A stretch of 64,000 nucleotides of DNA from Neocallimastix lanati (nom. inval.) (GCA_016946835.1 JACVTC010000171.1:250001-314000); one strand, 5' to 3'; positions 1-24,374 are shown, numbered from the stretch's first letter. Notes: generated by a model not told the origin, from the letters alone. Numbers and translations: made by a program.

Positions 1-9727
<9,727 letters not shown>

Positions 9728-11844
9728 TTCTTTAAATTAGTATCTTAAAATTTATTTTATCTCTTAAAAATATGATAATAAAATAAACATAATATTTCTA
9801 TTTATAATAAAATTATGTTTAATAAGTAATTATTATTATTTAACAATTAAAAAAATTGAAAAGAATGAAAAGAAATATTTGTAGTTCAAGAAATTTAATT
9901 TTAACTTATTTTTGATTTATTTTATGTTAATGTTATTTTTATTAAATTAAAATTTTAATTTAAAAGATATTTAATTTATTTAAACTTTAAAATCATTTTT
10001 TTTAAAAAAAAAAAATAAAAAAAAAAAAAAAAATTTAGATTAAAAATTTTGTAAAACATAAATACGTGTTATTTTATTTTCATTATTATTTTTCTTTTAT
10101 TATGATATAAATTAATTATAATAATATTTGTAAGGTAATATATATTTTTACTTAAAAAAATATAGAAATATTTAACCTGCTTAATAATTTTAAAATATAT
10201 AATAAGTTGAATTTTTTACTATTATATCAAATTCAAAAATAATTTCAATTATCTATATATTTAATTTTATATGTAATTAAAAGAAATTAATTAAATAATT
10301 GTTTATTTTTTATTTTTTTTTTATAGATACAAAATTAAAATAAACCAAAATAAAATATTAATTACAATTATAAAAACAAATTTTAAAATTACTTATTACT
10401 TGTATATATTTTTTATTATTTATTATATATATTTATATTAAACTTTAAAATATTTAACTATTATATTTAATAAAATTTTTTATTTTTATATATATATAGA
10501 AATTTTATTTACGTTTGATGTACATTTTTTTTTTTTGGTAGTCTATAAATAATATTAATAATGTTCAGGTATTATATAATAACGTTATTAATATTATTTA
10601 TCCAGATTTTGTAATTGCATATGCTTTCAACTTTAAATTCAGAAATCGAATCCAATATATATATTATTATAATTATTATTGTTATATTAATGTCATATTA
10701 CATATACTTAGGTTTAATTATTTAAACATTTAATGAAAAATGTATATAATAAAAAATAATATTAATGAATATTTTTCATTATTATAAAAAAGATGATTTT
10801 ATAAATAATTAATAATTTTAATAATAAAAAAAATATTAATACTATTTAATATTATATAAATATATAATTATATATAAATTTCGATTTTATGTATAATAGT
10901 TAAATTAATAAAATGTTTATTTTATAATTAAGTACAATGTAATAAAAAATTAAAATTAAAAATTGTGTACCATTAGTATTTTATTAACATAAATTTTATA
11001 ATAAATAATATTAAAATGTTTATAAGTGAATAAATATATAATAAATAAATAAATATTTATATATTAATAAATACATGGATAGTTTAATGAATAAAAAAAC
11101 TAAGTATTAAAATGTAAATAGTAGAAAATTGAGATTAAAATTATATTAAATAAAATTTATAAAAATTTTTCATTATATATTTATCTATATCATAATAATT
11201 ATTACTATATTTTAATTTTCTCTTTATAAATTTTAATTATAATATAATTTTAGTATGCTTTTATTTATTAATTTATTTTTAAAACTTTTGAATTTCTTCG
11301 TTTTTTTCAATGAAATATAATTCATTTTACTTACTTTATATAATATAAAAACTCCATAATTGATATAATGAGTATTATTAATATTATTATGTTAATTATT
11401 ATTTAAATTATTAATATATTATATAATAAATAAATAAAAATAAAATAATAAATTGTCAATTACTATAAATAAAAACAGTAAATGTTATTATAATCACATT
11501 ATTTTATTACATAGTTATTTTATATTTTTTTAATTATTATTTATTATTATTATTATTTATTAATGTTGTTATTTTATTCAAAATAAAATTATTTAAAATT
11601 ATATTCATTTAACAAAAGATATCTATTTTAAATAAGACTATATTAAATTTGAATCAAATATTTTTTAATTTTTTTTATATTGAAATCTTATTTTATAAAA
11701 ATAAAAAAAAAAATAATTCAACAAAATACATTCGCATTTCATTTTTAGTATCAATAATGTTTTTTCATTTAATTTAATATATATTTCACAATCAGTATTA
11801 ATAAACAAATTTAAAGAATAACCAAAATTTATTTAAATATAATA

Positions 11845-11910
<66 letters not shown>

Positions 11911-12366
11911 TATAAAATAAATTTTTAAGAGTTGAAAAATAAAAATAAGCAAATATTTGTTGCTTTAATATAAATAATGAATTTAATGTAAATATTAAAA
12001 AATAAAAAGTATAATATAAACATTTATTAATTTTTTAAAAAAAATTAAAAGTAAAAATGAAAATGAAATAAAATAAAATAAAATAAAATAAAAAAAGTAT
12101 TAGTATCTCTTTATTTATATATAATATTTATTAATTTATTTTTTATATATATGTAATTTCTTCATATATTGTATATAATATTATATATCATATATTTACA
12201 TTATCAAAATAAATGAATAAAAAAAAAAAAGAAAAAGAAGAAAATGAGTAATTATTAAATTTATCTAATATATTTTTTGGCAATATTTATATAAACTTCA
12301 TCAAAATAAAAGTAAAAAGTAAATATATAATAAACATTAATATAAAGTCATATATATATATGAAAG
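9728..12366. other. Divergent intergenic spacer
   Basis: Spacer between the divergently transcribed CC2D2A and Sec7 genes. It is almost entirely A/T, with no open frame or coding-like codon pattern that I could support on either strand. It must hold both promoters, but no clear element stands out. A 60-nt poly(A) lies at 11846-11905. Confidence 0.8.
11846..11905. repeat. 60-nt poly(A) tract
   Basis: An uninterrupted run of A on the plus strand, about 460 bp upstream of the Sec7-gene start codon. Confidence 0.95.
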
Positions 12367-13879
12367 ATGGATGATAGACATCAAGATTACTCCAAAAAGA
12401 ATCATTATTATTCTTCTCGTCAACAAAAATCTAATGACTTAGCAATAAATAATGAAAAATCTCAAAATTATACGTATGAAGGAGATTCATTGCCCATAAA
12501 TGACCAAAAAATTGCAAAATTGAAAAAAATTTTTAATGATGCACTTGCAGATTTTACAACACCTACTGATTTAGATGAGTATAATATGACTGGACAAGAA
12601 AGTCCTTCCTCTCAAGGTAGAAGCTGTAGAGATAAAAAATTAAGTAATGAAGGATATTCTCCAGGTTCCTATAGAAAACATTATCAACCTGTTGATTCTT
12701 CTTATAATAAATTCTTTAATTCAAACGAAAGACGTCCTTCTCAGCCGGAATATGATAATATACTAAGCCATAATCCAATAGATAGAGCAATATCAGATAT
12801 AAGTCCAAAATCTTATTCATTTTTCCAGCAAAAACCATATGAACGAAAGAAATCTAATGAATATCATACACATGCTGGTAAATATGCAACTGGAAAATCA
12901 TCAGGTAAAATTGAAAAATATTAATATATCATAATAGAAAAATTAAATAGTTTTATGAAAATATATATTTATTTTATTAGTTACTTTTATATATATTTAT
13001 TAATAAAATATGTATAACAAATATAAAATATAATATATATTCGATTTTTTCTGTTTAAATTAATTTACTTTGAATATTATTAATTTAAAAATTAAATTTA
13101 TATATATATAACTAAAAAAAAAAAAAAAAAAAAATAAACCTATAATAATTGTTAAACTTTTGAAATATATAGATATTGAAAAATACTCTCAAGATAACAT
13201 AAATGATAATAATAATATTTATGAAGAAATTCGAAAAAATAGTAAAGATATATATTTGCAATTAGATAATGAACAATTATCACAATCAAGTTGCCAGTAT
13301 GATTTTGATAATAGAAGAACTTCAGCGAAATCATTAAACTCAGATATATATAGATATAATACTGATTATTATAACTATTCTAGTAAATCATCTTTAAATA
13401 GGCCAATGAAAATTAACGGAAGAAAAAAATCTAATGCATCAGATATGGATTATTCAGATAATTCTTCCTCGAAATCATCAAGTTATAAAAATATTCAAAT
13501 TCCACAACCTCTTACTGAATTAGAAAAACATGCTGTTCAAAGATTATCATTGTCTTCAAAGATTCATTATTATGAAAGTAATGGTCTAATCACACCCCAA
13601 ACGAAATCAAATTATAGAGACAATTCACCCGTTAGAAGTCAAAGCAATTCTCCTATTATTAGTAGAAAAGAAAGATTAAATGAAATTAGTCCAAAAATTA
13701 ATCCATCAGGAAAAGAAAATGTATCTTCATTATTAAGATCGGATATTCCTGATAGAAATTCATCTCGTCAGCAATCACAACAACGATTTGGAAATAGATC
13801 AATTTCACCATCGGCAAGAAGACCTAGTTTTAATACACATCATCACTCTCCATCTCATTCTTCTTCTTTAGCATTATCT

Positions 13880-13911
<32 letters not shown>

Positions 13912-16351
13912 CAATAATAATAATAATAATAATAATAGTAACAACAACTTAAATATATTTGGTGTCAATAACAGTGGATTATTACTTTTTGATGATGCTG
14001 AAATTAAAAATTCATCTTCCTTTTCTTTAACTAATATTAATAATAAAAACAACTATACTTCCCCAGGACATCACAATCATCATTATAAGCATTCAATATT
14101 TAAAGATACCAATACAAAATCTAATTCTATACCACACATTCCAGAAAAGCAGATTAAAAACTCGATTTATTCATCTTCACCTTCTCTAAAGCATTCTCAA
14201 CATTTTAGAAAAAATAGTACCGAAGAAATATTCTCAAGGGTAGAACTTAATAAATCATATAATTCAAATGATAAAAATGGTATATTGGATGGCTCTGAAA
14301 TTAAAAATATAAATTCATTAACAGATGCTCTAAATGAATTGGAATTAAAAGGATCAGACAAAATTAGAGAGAAAGAAAGAGATAGAGATAGAGATAAAGA
14401 AAAATATAAAGATAGAGAAAGAAACAGAGATAAAGAGAGAGATAGAACAAGAGAACCTAAAAGAGAACATATGTCATCAATTGACGCTGTAACTAAATTC
14501 TTTAAAAGGGATGCTCCAGAATCGTATAAAAATGTACCTTTAGCGAAAGAAACAATAAATGTATCAGAACAAACTGCAATGGAAATTCCATTTCCAATGC
14601 CACCAAAGGAAAAATCAAATAAAATTGACTATGAACCAAGGAAATTCCTTTATAAAGGAAGAGTTTGGCAAGTTATTAATAGTTCTCAAGCAAAAGATAG
14701 ATTTTTATTTCTTTTTAATGATATATTAATTATCACCAAACCTATTAAAAATCACAGTGATGGTACATTTAAATATCAAACAAAATCTATTTTGGAATGT
14801 AAAAGGTTAAAAAGTACTCTTAGAGAAGAACGAATGTCTTTATATGAATATTCTAGATATTTCAGTCACCCAACAATTATTCAAGCCATCCATCGATTTG
14901 CAACGAATCATATAAAAGCATTAAGAGAAATTATTGAACAGAATTTATTACCATGTACACCAGATTCTATTTCATACTTTTTACATTGTGCTCCAAACTT
15001 AAGTAAACGTCAGATCGGATGTTTTTTAGGACTTTTAGAACATACTGATATCTTAGAGTCTTATCTTGCAGATTTTCCATTTCGACTTTTATCTATTGAT
15101 TAATCTTTTCGTCTTTTACTCCAATCCTTAACTCTTCCGCAAGATGCATTAGCACTTGATCATTTATTGGAAGTATTTTCAAAAAAATGGTATGAGGAAA
15201 ATAAAAATCATCTATCTATTAATCTTGCGACAACACTTAGAATTGTTTATTCAATAATAGAATTAAACTCTAATCTTCATGATAATCCATCTAACTTACA
15301 AGGCAATTCTTTGTCAAGAAATGATACCCATTTAATTACCTTAAATAAGTTTATATCCAATTTTACTAATGCTGACGGTACCTGTAGTGCTTCACCTGAA
15401 TTATTAACTAGAATATATAAAAATATAGAAAAAAATAAATTAGAAACTTCAATAGACATTAGAGAAGAAAGGAAAAAAATTACACTATCTTATTATAATC
15501 ATAGAAATACTACCTCTAAACATTTAAGTAATAGTAGTACTAAAAATGCACAACAATTAGTTACCCTTTTCCCATCGAGGCTATCCCAAAAAGAAACGTC
15601 GGATTATATCACTATAACAATTCCTGAACCAGATCCGAATATTCAAATACGGATTTTTGGGCAAGATTTAAGAATTGAGCCATCAATTCTTCATTTTAAA
15701 AATAGTAATAAAGCTCAATTTAGAGTAAGAGCATCTAAATCACAAGGTAGAAAACTTGTCATGTTCTATAAATTAGGAGCAAACGCACCAAAATATTATT
15801 CCTTAGAACCAAAATGTATTGTAATAGAACCAGCTTTCTTAAGATATTCCTTTGGTATGGAATATTTTGAACCTTTTCCAGATAATAGTAGTGTATCTTC
15901 ACGTTCATCTTTAAGACGTAGTAGAAGAAAGCGTTATCTTTTTGCTGTGAAAGAAAAGCATTCAAAAGAAGAATGGCTCAAAAATTTAGAACCAATTACT
16001 ATACCGAAAGAAAAAATAGGTATAAATGGTTACCCGAAAAGGAAGCGCAGAAGACGTCGTAGTAGTGTTTGTTCCTCTATTGTAGATTCATCTATATTAG
16101 ATGAAACAAGTGAAAGTTTTTCAGATTTAGGAAGTATCTCCGGTGAACTATATAATTCAGATGATGAATGTGAATTAGTAGTAGATATGGCTAATGATGC
16201 AACTTCATTTGTTCTTAAAGAGAAAGTTTTACCTTCTGATGGACCATTCCTTACCGAAGAGGAACTTATTACCCTTGTAAAAAATAATGGAAAGTTATCG
16301 TTAATTATAGGTTGGATGGGTGAATTAGCTTCTGGACATAGAACTCTATAG
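12367..16351 (+). CDS. PH-Sec7 domain Arf-GEF-like protein, interrupted by an in-frame TAA
   Basis: Two exons, 12367-12904 and 13173-16351, join in phase (GKSS|DIEK) and would give about 1238 residues. Residues 1-660 are Ser/Asn-rich and disordered, with an Asn run and an Arg/Asp/Glu-rich repeat near 450. A PH domain lies near 668-735 (RVWQVI, RFLFLFNDILIITKP). A Sec7 domain follows near 755-935 (TPDSISYFLHCAPNLSKRQI, YSIIELNSNLHD). Next come a conserved-looking block near 990-1080 (ITIPEPDPNIQI) and a basic segment. Sec7 proteins load GTP onto Arf GTPases on membranes. Codon 823 is TAA (15101-15103), but the same frame stays open to the TAG at 16349-16351 and the Sec7 fold continues through it. 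The catalytic-loop motif reads LPQDA rather than the usual LPGEA. This could be a recent pseudogene, a base error, or a regulatory GEF. Confidence 0.75.
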
Positions 16352-17952
16352 AAAGCTAACTAATAAAAAAAAATGATATTTATATGTATAAATGATAAAT
16401 AAATAATATATATATATATATCTATAAATCAAAAGTATTACAGGAAATATATACAATAGAAACTTTAAAATATAATAATAAGTAAAAAAATAAATAAAAT
16501 AAATAATTATAAAAAATAAAAGATAACAAAAGAATATCAATTGATAAATGATAATATAATTAAACTAATATTATTATTAAATAAATAAATATAATAATAA
16601 ATATAACAATAAATAATAAAAATAAAATAAAAAAAAAAGAAAGAAAGAAATTATAATAAACAAAAAATTAAAAAAATATTATATATATTAATATAATTAC
16701 TATATATGTAATATATGTATATGTTTATGTTTTTTTTAAAATAAACATAAAAAAAATGTCAAGATACTTTAAAATTAACCAAAATAAAAAACTCAACTAT
16801 TAAAGAATATTATAAAATTGTTATTTATTTACATTTATTTACTTATTTATTTATTTATTCATTTATTTATTCATTTATTAAATGATATATACACCATTGA
16901 TTTGATATAACCAATCATTAAGTAATGTAGAGATGTAACTTAATTTGAAAATTTTAATTATTATAATATTTTAAATTATATAAATAATTGATTTGATTTT
17001 TAATTAAATTTTCAATATATTATAATTAACTAAAATATATAATTCTGATAAATTAAATTAATAAATTCTATTAATCATATTTCATAAAAAAGAAAAAAAG
17101 CATTCTAAAATGCGTATTAAAAATCATAATAAAATATTAATTTTTAATGAATTTCATATTGGAAAGAAAAACAAGGAAATAAACTTTATAATATAATAAA
17201 TATAAGACAGTAAAATAAACTTTGAAATTTCATTTTCAAATAATTATTAAAAAAAAAAAAAAAAAAAAAAAATCTAAAATCTACATTAGAAAAAAAAATA
17301 ATTATTATAAATATTAAATAAACTTTGGCAACGTCGTAAAATTAAATTATAATTAAAAAAAATAATATATATAATAAGGAAATAATAAGTAAATAAATAA
17401 AAATAAAAATAAAAATAAAAATAAAAATAAAAAAATGAAATAAAAAAAGTATAAGAATAAAAAATATATAAAAAGAAACTAAAACTATATTAAACCATTA
17501 AATATTAAATATTTATGTTGAATAAAGTTAAAAATAAGAGTAAATTATTCAAAAGCAAAAAATTAAAAAAAAAAAAAAAAAATAATAATAATAATAATAT
17601 AAATAAATAAAGCATTAAAGAAACAATAAAAAATATCTATTAAATATATTAAAATATTATATATTTATTAAATTTAACTATATAAAATAATAAACAGTTA
17701 ATAAATTTATTTTATAAAATAATTATATAGATAGTTATAAAGGTAAAAAAATAATACATAAATTGTTAATTCTAATAAAATATTTATTAATTTAATTTTT
17801 TTATTTGTATTATATATATATTTAAAATTATTTTATTTAAATTTTTAAATTTAATATTTGAAAAAATATAAATAAATTAATTATAAAATTTTATTTAATA
17901 TAACTTACTAAAAAAAAAAAAAGAAAGAAAGAAAGAAAGAAAAGAAAAGAAA
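16352..17952. other. Intergenic spacer
   Basis: A/T-only spacer between the Sec7 and EDC4 genes, both on the plus strand, with many A-runs and AAATA-type short tandem repeats. I see no coding exon or RNA gene. The last 45 bases form an A/GAAA-rich leader directly before the EDC4 start codon. Confidence 0.75.
17909..17952 (+). promoter_or_regulatory. Poly(A)/(GAAA)n purine leader abutting the EDC4 start codon
   Basis: An A-run is followed by GAAA/GAAAA repeats and then directly by ATG at 17953. Pure-purine leaders next to the start codon probably form the mRNA 5' leader. The role is an inference; the composition is seen directly. Confidence 0.5.
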
Positions 17953-19630
17953 ATGGATCCCAGTGCACAAAATTTCTTAGTAAATTTATTTAATTCAAAT
18001 AAAGTGGAAAATTCCATGGATCAAAATAAATCATTTAATCCAAATGGACAGTCAATAATGTCAGCACAAAATCAAAATTTTCAAGGACAGTTACCACTTA
18101 TGTTTAATCTAAATCAAGCATATGTTGTTCCTCCACAAAATCCAAATATTAATAAAGAAATGTCACAAAGTATACTATCAATTTTACAAAAGAAGGAACC
18201 AGAAAAGAGTGAAACTTCAATTAGTATGTCACCACTTCCAACTAATGAAAGTAGAATTCAAACACCAATTAATCAAAATGCAACATTATCAAGTAATACC
18301 GAAGAATTAAAGAAATTATTACAAATTAATACAACTAATGATAATAACCAGTCAAAAAATATTTCTCTAACTTCAGCACCACCAATTCAAGAAGAAAAGA
18401 GAATGACCATGGAACCAATTAAAACCAATGAGAAACCAAAAATTCAATCAAATCCAAATACACCTTTATTTGGTTATATTAATCCATTTACTTCTATTAC
18501 TAGTAATACCAATGAAAACTTTCCACCAAAAACTGAAAAATCAGATTCTGAGCATGTAATTGATAAAATTCAGGATATCAATAAAGATGAAACCAATATT
18601 AATAGTCAACCTAAAAAAGAATCGAGCAATAAAAAATCAAACGAGTTTGAAGCTAATACGTATATATAATTTAAAAAACATAAAAATATTTATTAGTTTA
18701 TTTATCTATCTTTTTATTCATTTATTTATTTATTTATTTATTTATCTAATAATGGAATTTATTAAAATATTATTAAATTATAATTCTATATGTTTTTTAT
18801 AAGTGTTACCTCATTAAAGAATGGTATTGTATTTGATCTCGATAGTGGTTTAGATAATGCTCAACCAGCAAAAGAAATTATTACTGTAACTAAAAGTAAA
18901 TAAAAAAAATAAATAATATATATTATACAGAACATATTAATAAATTATTTTTATATTTATCAATTTGAATTTCGTAAAAATAATTAAAATATAGTTAAAA
19001 GAAATATTGAAAAAGTACCAGGAAAAGAAATTGCTGTAAATAATAACTATATCTGTTATATTTCAAAGAATAAAAACATTAGAATTATACATCAAGAATC
19101 AGGTGATTTCAGATTGTTTAAAGGACATGAACAAAAAATTATTGATATCGTAGTTTTTATTTCCAAAAATCAAAATAAAACTTCATTAAAAGGAGTTTCC
19201 ATTGATATCAATAATACATTAATTTTATGGACTGAAGATAATAATAAAGAGTAAAAATATTTTTTAATATTAATAAATGATAAAATATATACCAATTAAT
19301 ATTATTTTATATAAAGATGATATATAATATATACTTATACTTTTAACTATAATTTTATAAATATAAATAAAGATTTAAAAAACTATTAGTTGTTAAAGGA
19401 AAAAACAATGGATCAAATAGATTCCAAAGAGTTTTATTCCATCCATCAAACGAAAATATTTTCGCTGTTTCAACCAATACAAATACAATTTTATTATTTG
19501 ATTTAAGAAAATACAAAGAATCAATTATTACTGAAGTCAATGCAATTGAAAATGAACAGGATATTCAATGTATCTCTTATAACTCTGTAAATATTAAAAA
19601 TAAAATTAAATAAAACTTAAAAATTAAAAA

Positions 19631-19676
<46 letters not shown>

Positions 19677-22600
19677 AACAAATATATATATAAAAATATA
19701 TTTATAATTAACTAATAAAGTATTAATTTTTTTTTTTTTTTAATTTTAAAATAATGATAATGATAATAATAAATAGAAAATTAATGATTTTAGATTTTCA
19801 AGTGATGGATCTGTCGTAGTTGCTGGTTATGAAGACGGGCATGTTAGATTTTATGATATTAATAGTTGCTCAAATATTCATGATTTTGTTCCCCACAATT
19901 TAGAACCAATTTCTTCTGTTATGTTTGTTAATGCTAAGAATCAATCTTTAGATTTGTTATTAATTACAGCATCAAATCAAAATAATGAAATCAAATTATG
20001 GAATATCAACGATATGAGTTTAATTCAAACTATTATCCTTAAGCATACAAATAAAACACCTGAATTTGATTTTAATATACTTGAATATAATAGTCAGCAT
20101 CAAGTTTTAGTGATGTCTAATGTTTCTCGTTTATCTATCATGTTTTCACATATTAAAAATTTAAAATCAGTATCTCATCCAGAACCAGATTCCTATGAAA
20201 AAGATATTATTAATAATAATGAAGATGGTGTTGATATTTCAAATGTAGAATTTGAAGAAATTAAAGAATTCAAAATTAATGATCCAATTATTAATTACAT
20301 TGTTGATCCAAATATTGACCCATTATTTAATAATGAAAATGAAAACGTTTCATTATATTGTATTTCTTCTGAAGAAATTTATCAATATGTTATTAATATG
20401 AATGGAGATAATAATTTACCAAATAAAAAATTAACTGAAGAAAAGAAGATTATGAATATTAGCCAAATTGAATCTAAAAGTCCAATCCCAGTAGAAGAAG
20501 TAAAAGATAAATCATTATTATCCAATATCGAAAAAAATCATAATTCCAATGATTTATTATATTTCTTAACTTCATCACAAAAGGAAGCCAATAAAAATTC
20601 TTCTAATGAATTATTAAAATTGATCAAAGAAGGTAGTAATTCTAGTAATACGATTCCACCAAAACCAGTTCAAGAAGCAAGTAATTATCCTTCATCAGTT
20701 GTTTCTACACCAATAAACTCACACTTAGATACTAAATTTGAAACTTCTACCACTAGTGATATATTCCAAACCATTTCAGATCTTAATAATACTAATAACT
20801 TACTAAAAATATTTGAATCTAATTCTAATACTAGTAATCCAGCTTCACCAAAGATTGTTGACTCTAGTAGAAAATCAAGTATCGTTTCTAATACAATTTC
20901 TTCAGTTGAAATGAAAACCAACAATAGTGATATTATCTGTAAGGTAGATAATGTTAAATCAACCAATGAAAGTTTAAATGTATCACAATCCCAACTCAAT
21001 GATGAATTAAATAAATTGGAAGCTAATTTAACCTCAAAAATGAATGAGATGTTAACAAAACAAAATATGCATTATGGTAAAATATTTATATTATGAAAAA
21101 AAAAAAAGACTTTTTTTTAATAAATCGATAATAATTAATGTTATAATATTAAAATAACATACTGATTAGTAAAAAAAAATAAAATAAAATAAAATAAAAT
21201 AAAATAAGAATTATTAAATCATTGAGATATATATATAATATTTTTTTTTTCTTTTATAACAAAATATAATAGAAAAACTTTTAGCTTACGAAAAAAAGAA
21301 GCGTTTAGAAGCCGAGCAAAAGAATAGAGAATACATTACAAAAACTATTAAAGATGATATTAAACATTTTTCATCTGATTCCATAGAGCAAGCTATTACT
21401 AGAGAAATTAAAAACAATGTTGTACCAAATTTAACTAACACTATTAATCAAACAATAAATCAACAATTAAATAAGCAAGTTGAAAATGCTATCAACAAGG
21501 TATTATGAATTATTAAAAAAAAATAATAATAATAAAAAATAAATAAATAAAAAATAAAAAAAAAAAAAAAAAAAAAAAGATAAAAGATAAAATGATTGAC
21601 AAAATATATATAGATATATATATATATATGAATATTTTATAAATACTAATGAATTATTATTATATTTATTAATTAAAATTTTATAATTTTTATTTTTATT
21701 ATTATAATGATTTTAATAAATCGATATTACTTAAAATAAATAATAATATTGAATATATATATTATTATATTATAGAATATAAGGAAAATAAGTGAAAAAA
21801 TTTCTCAAAATATTTCGAAACCACCACTTTCTGATAACTTTAAGGAAGCCGTCAGTGATATAATTAAACCAGTTGTTAATGATACTATTAAAGATCTTTT
21901 CACTAATTATTTAATGACTGACTTCCAAAAAACTATAAATTATTTAATTTTACAAATTAATGAAACCATACAAAATGAAGTTACTAAAAGTAAGTATATT
22001 TATAATATATCATTATTATTATTACATATAATATTTATATATTATATATATATGTATATAACATAATCTTATATATATATTAAATATAATTATTTTTAGC
22101 TATAAAAACTGAAAGTATGAATAATATGGCTTCTCGTAGTGCTGAATTTGATCAAATTTACAAGCAAATGACTTCAATTAATACACAAATTCAAAATATG
22201 CAACAAAATGTAACTTTAAATAAACAAAAAATAATAATAATAATAAAAATAAGAAAAATAGAAATAAAAATAAGAAAAAATTAATAATGATTCTAATAAT
22301 TTTCTTTTGTATTTTAAAAATTAAAATATCATTTATATTAAAATAAAAATTATTGAATAAAAAAAATTAATAATAATTTAAATTAAATTATATATATATT
22401 TTATTTTTATATTAACAAATTAGATAACTATGAAAGCTACACCAGAAAGAACTAATTCTTTCACTATAAACACTCCAACTGTGATCCCGGCTGCTTATGT
22501 TAATGCTATTAATACTACTATGGCTACATCACCAATAAAAATGAATTTCAGAAATAGTAATAGTGATAAGAATCTTGTTGGAGTAAGAAGTACTGATAAC

Positions 22601-23087
22601 TATGAAACGATTTCAATTAACTCTTCATCTATGAATATTCCTAATGGTAGAAAAAGTAATGAATTTGAATATGCAGAAATTGATCGTTTAATTAGGGAAG
22701 AAAAGTTTGAAGAAATCTTTACTAATGTAATTATATTATTATTTTATAATTAAAAAAAAATAACATTAATATTATTAATTTATTTTATTTCATTATTATT
22801 TCATCATTATTAAAATTTTTCATGCTTATATATATATATATATATTTAATAATATATTATTTATAGATATTAAAATCAGATAATGAAGAGGAGTTACGAT
22901 ATGTTTGTTCTAAACTTAATCCAAATAAACTCTTAATTGATTCTAGTAATAAATATTTAAGTCAAATTGTTATTATAGCTTTAATTAAACAATTAAGTGA
23001 TAATCTTAGTTTGAATGCTACCTGGAGAATTGAATGGCTTCGTTGTTCATTCCTTGTAAATACTATTAGGATTGTTATTACTATTAA

Positions 23088-23172
<85 letters not shown>

Positions 23173-23513
23173 TATAAGTAAATTAAATATTAATTAGATT
23201 ATTTCTTTATATTTGTTATTAGGTATTGAATATTAATGATGAATATATCAAAGAAATTTGTCCAAACATTTTAAAGGAAGCTTCAGAAAAGTAAATTATA
23301 ATTTTATATTGATATAAAATAATTTAATAATAAATATTTAAAAGATTCATAAGATATTAATTTTTTTTTTTTTAAATAATAACATAATAATATATTAGAA
23401 TGATAAGCTTTACAAATGAAGTAAGGAAAGTTCAACCACAAAGTAAAATTATTGATGATATGAATACCCTAGTTGGTGCTTTCTTATTTTCACTTAACAA
23501 TAGCAAACAATAA
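17953..23513 (+). CDS. EDC4: EDC4 / Ge-1 / Varicose-type mRNA-decapping scaffold
   Basis: Scaffold that links DCP1/DCP2 in P-bodies. Twelve exons join in phase to about 1264 residues (human EDC4 has about 1400): 17953-18659, 18804-18895, 18995-19250, 19373-19586, 19777-21076, 21273-21499, 21776-21989, 22100-22209, 22424-22726, 22867-23055, 23223-23290, 23399-23513. A low-complexity N-terminus of about 236 residues leads into a WD40/Ge-1 propeller (FRLFKGHEQKI, VLFHPSNENIFAV, VVVAGYEDGHVRFYDI, NEIKLWNIND). A Ser/Asn/Thr-rich linker follows, then a long helical region from residue 850 on (YEKLLAYEKKKRLEAEQ). The C-terminal Ge-1 alpha-helical domain contains EYAEIDRLIREEKFEEIF and ends ...LFSLNNSKQ. 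Short leucine-rich motifs recur in the N-terminus and linker. The 19777 acceptor was chosen because it alone keeps the propeller in frame. Confidence 0.9.
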
Positions 23514-23566
23514 AAAAAATTCACAAAATAATATAAAAATTTAGAATATAGAATAAAAAAAAAAAA

Positions 23567-23603
<37 letters not shown>

Positions 23604-23848
23604 TCAAAAAATAAATTAAAAGCCAAAATATTTATATTTCAATAAAAAAAAAAAAAAATTAATTATCTATATATCAATACAATTGAAAAACTGAAATTCA
23701 TTATGATATGTTTTTTAAATAATTTCTTTTTTCATAATGTAATAAAAAAAAAAAAAAAAAAAAAAAAATAGAAATATTAAAATATAATATAAAATAAAAA
23801 AATAATATTCTTCATTAATGTTAGATAATAATAGATAATAAAATGTAT

Positions 23849-23898
<50 letters not shown>

Positions 23899-24374
23899 GT
23901 ATTGTTATCATTGTATTTATTATTTATATCAATTTATAAATTTATATATATATATATATATATATAATATAAAAAATTATGATAATAATAAAATTATAGT
24001 AATTATTAAAATTTAAAAAAATAAAATAAAAATGAAAAATAAATTCTAATAATTATAGTAAATAAAAATTATTAGTTTTATTTTTTATTTTTACTGAAAG
24101 AAATAAAATATTAAAAAAAGAAAAAAAAAAAAAAAATTAATAAAAGAAAATAATCTCAATTCACTTTATAATACCAATAATTACTTTTAAATTTTCTCTT
24201 TACTTTTACAGTATTGGGTTAACTTTATTTTTTATTATAATCTTTGTTTATAAAATAGATACTAATTTTGACAATATTTGCTTTATAGCAATTGGAACGT
24301 AAGGTGCTTTTAAGCTTTTTAAAAGCTTTTCGTAATTTATGATACTGAGTAAATTGATCTAAATAAGCATTCAT
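23514..24374. other. AT spacer with long poly(A) tracts
   Basis: Spacer downstream of EDC4 with A-runs near 23744-23768 and 23853-23896, TA dinucleotides, and an AAT array near 23568-23601. Base composition becomes less AT-rich from about 24170, towards the retrotransposon. The exact 5' junction of that element is not recognisable. Confidence 0.7.

Noticed and set aside
15167-16351. Separate gene starting at TTG 15167
   Set aside because: It is in the same frame as the upstream Sec7 ORF and begins in the middle of the Sec7 domain. It is the continuation of that gene beyond a stop codon.
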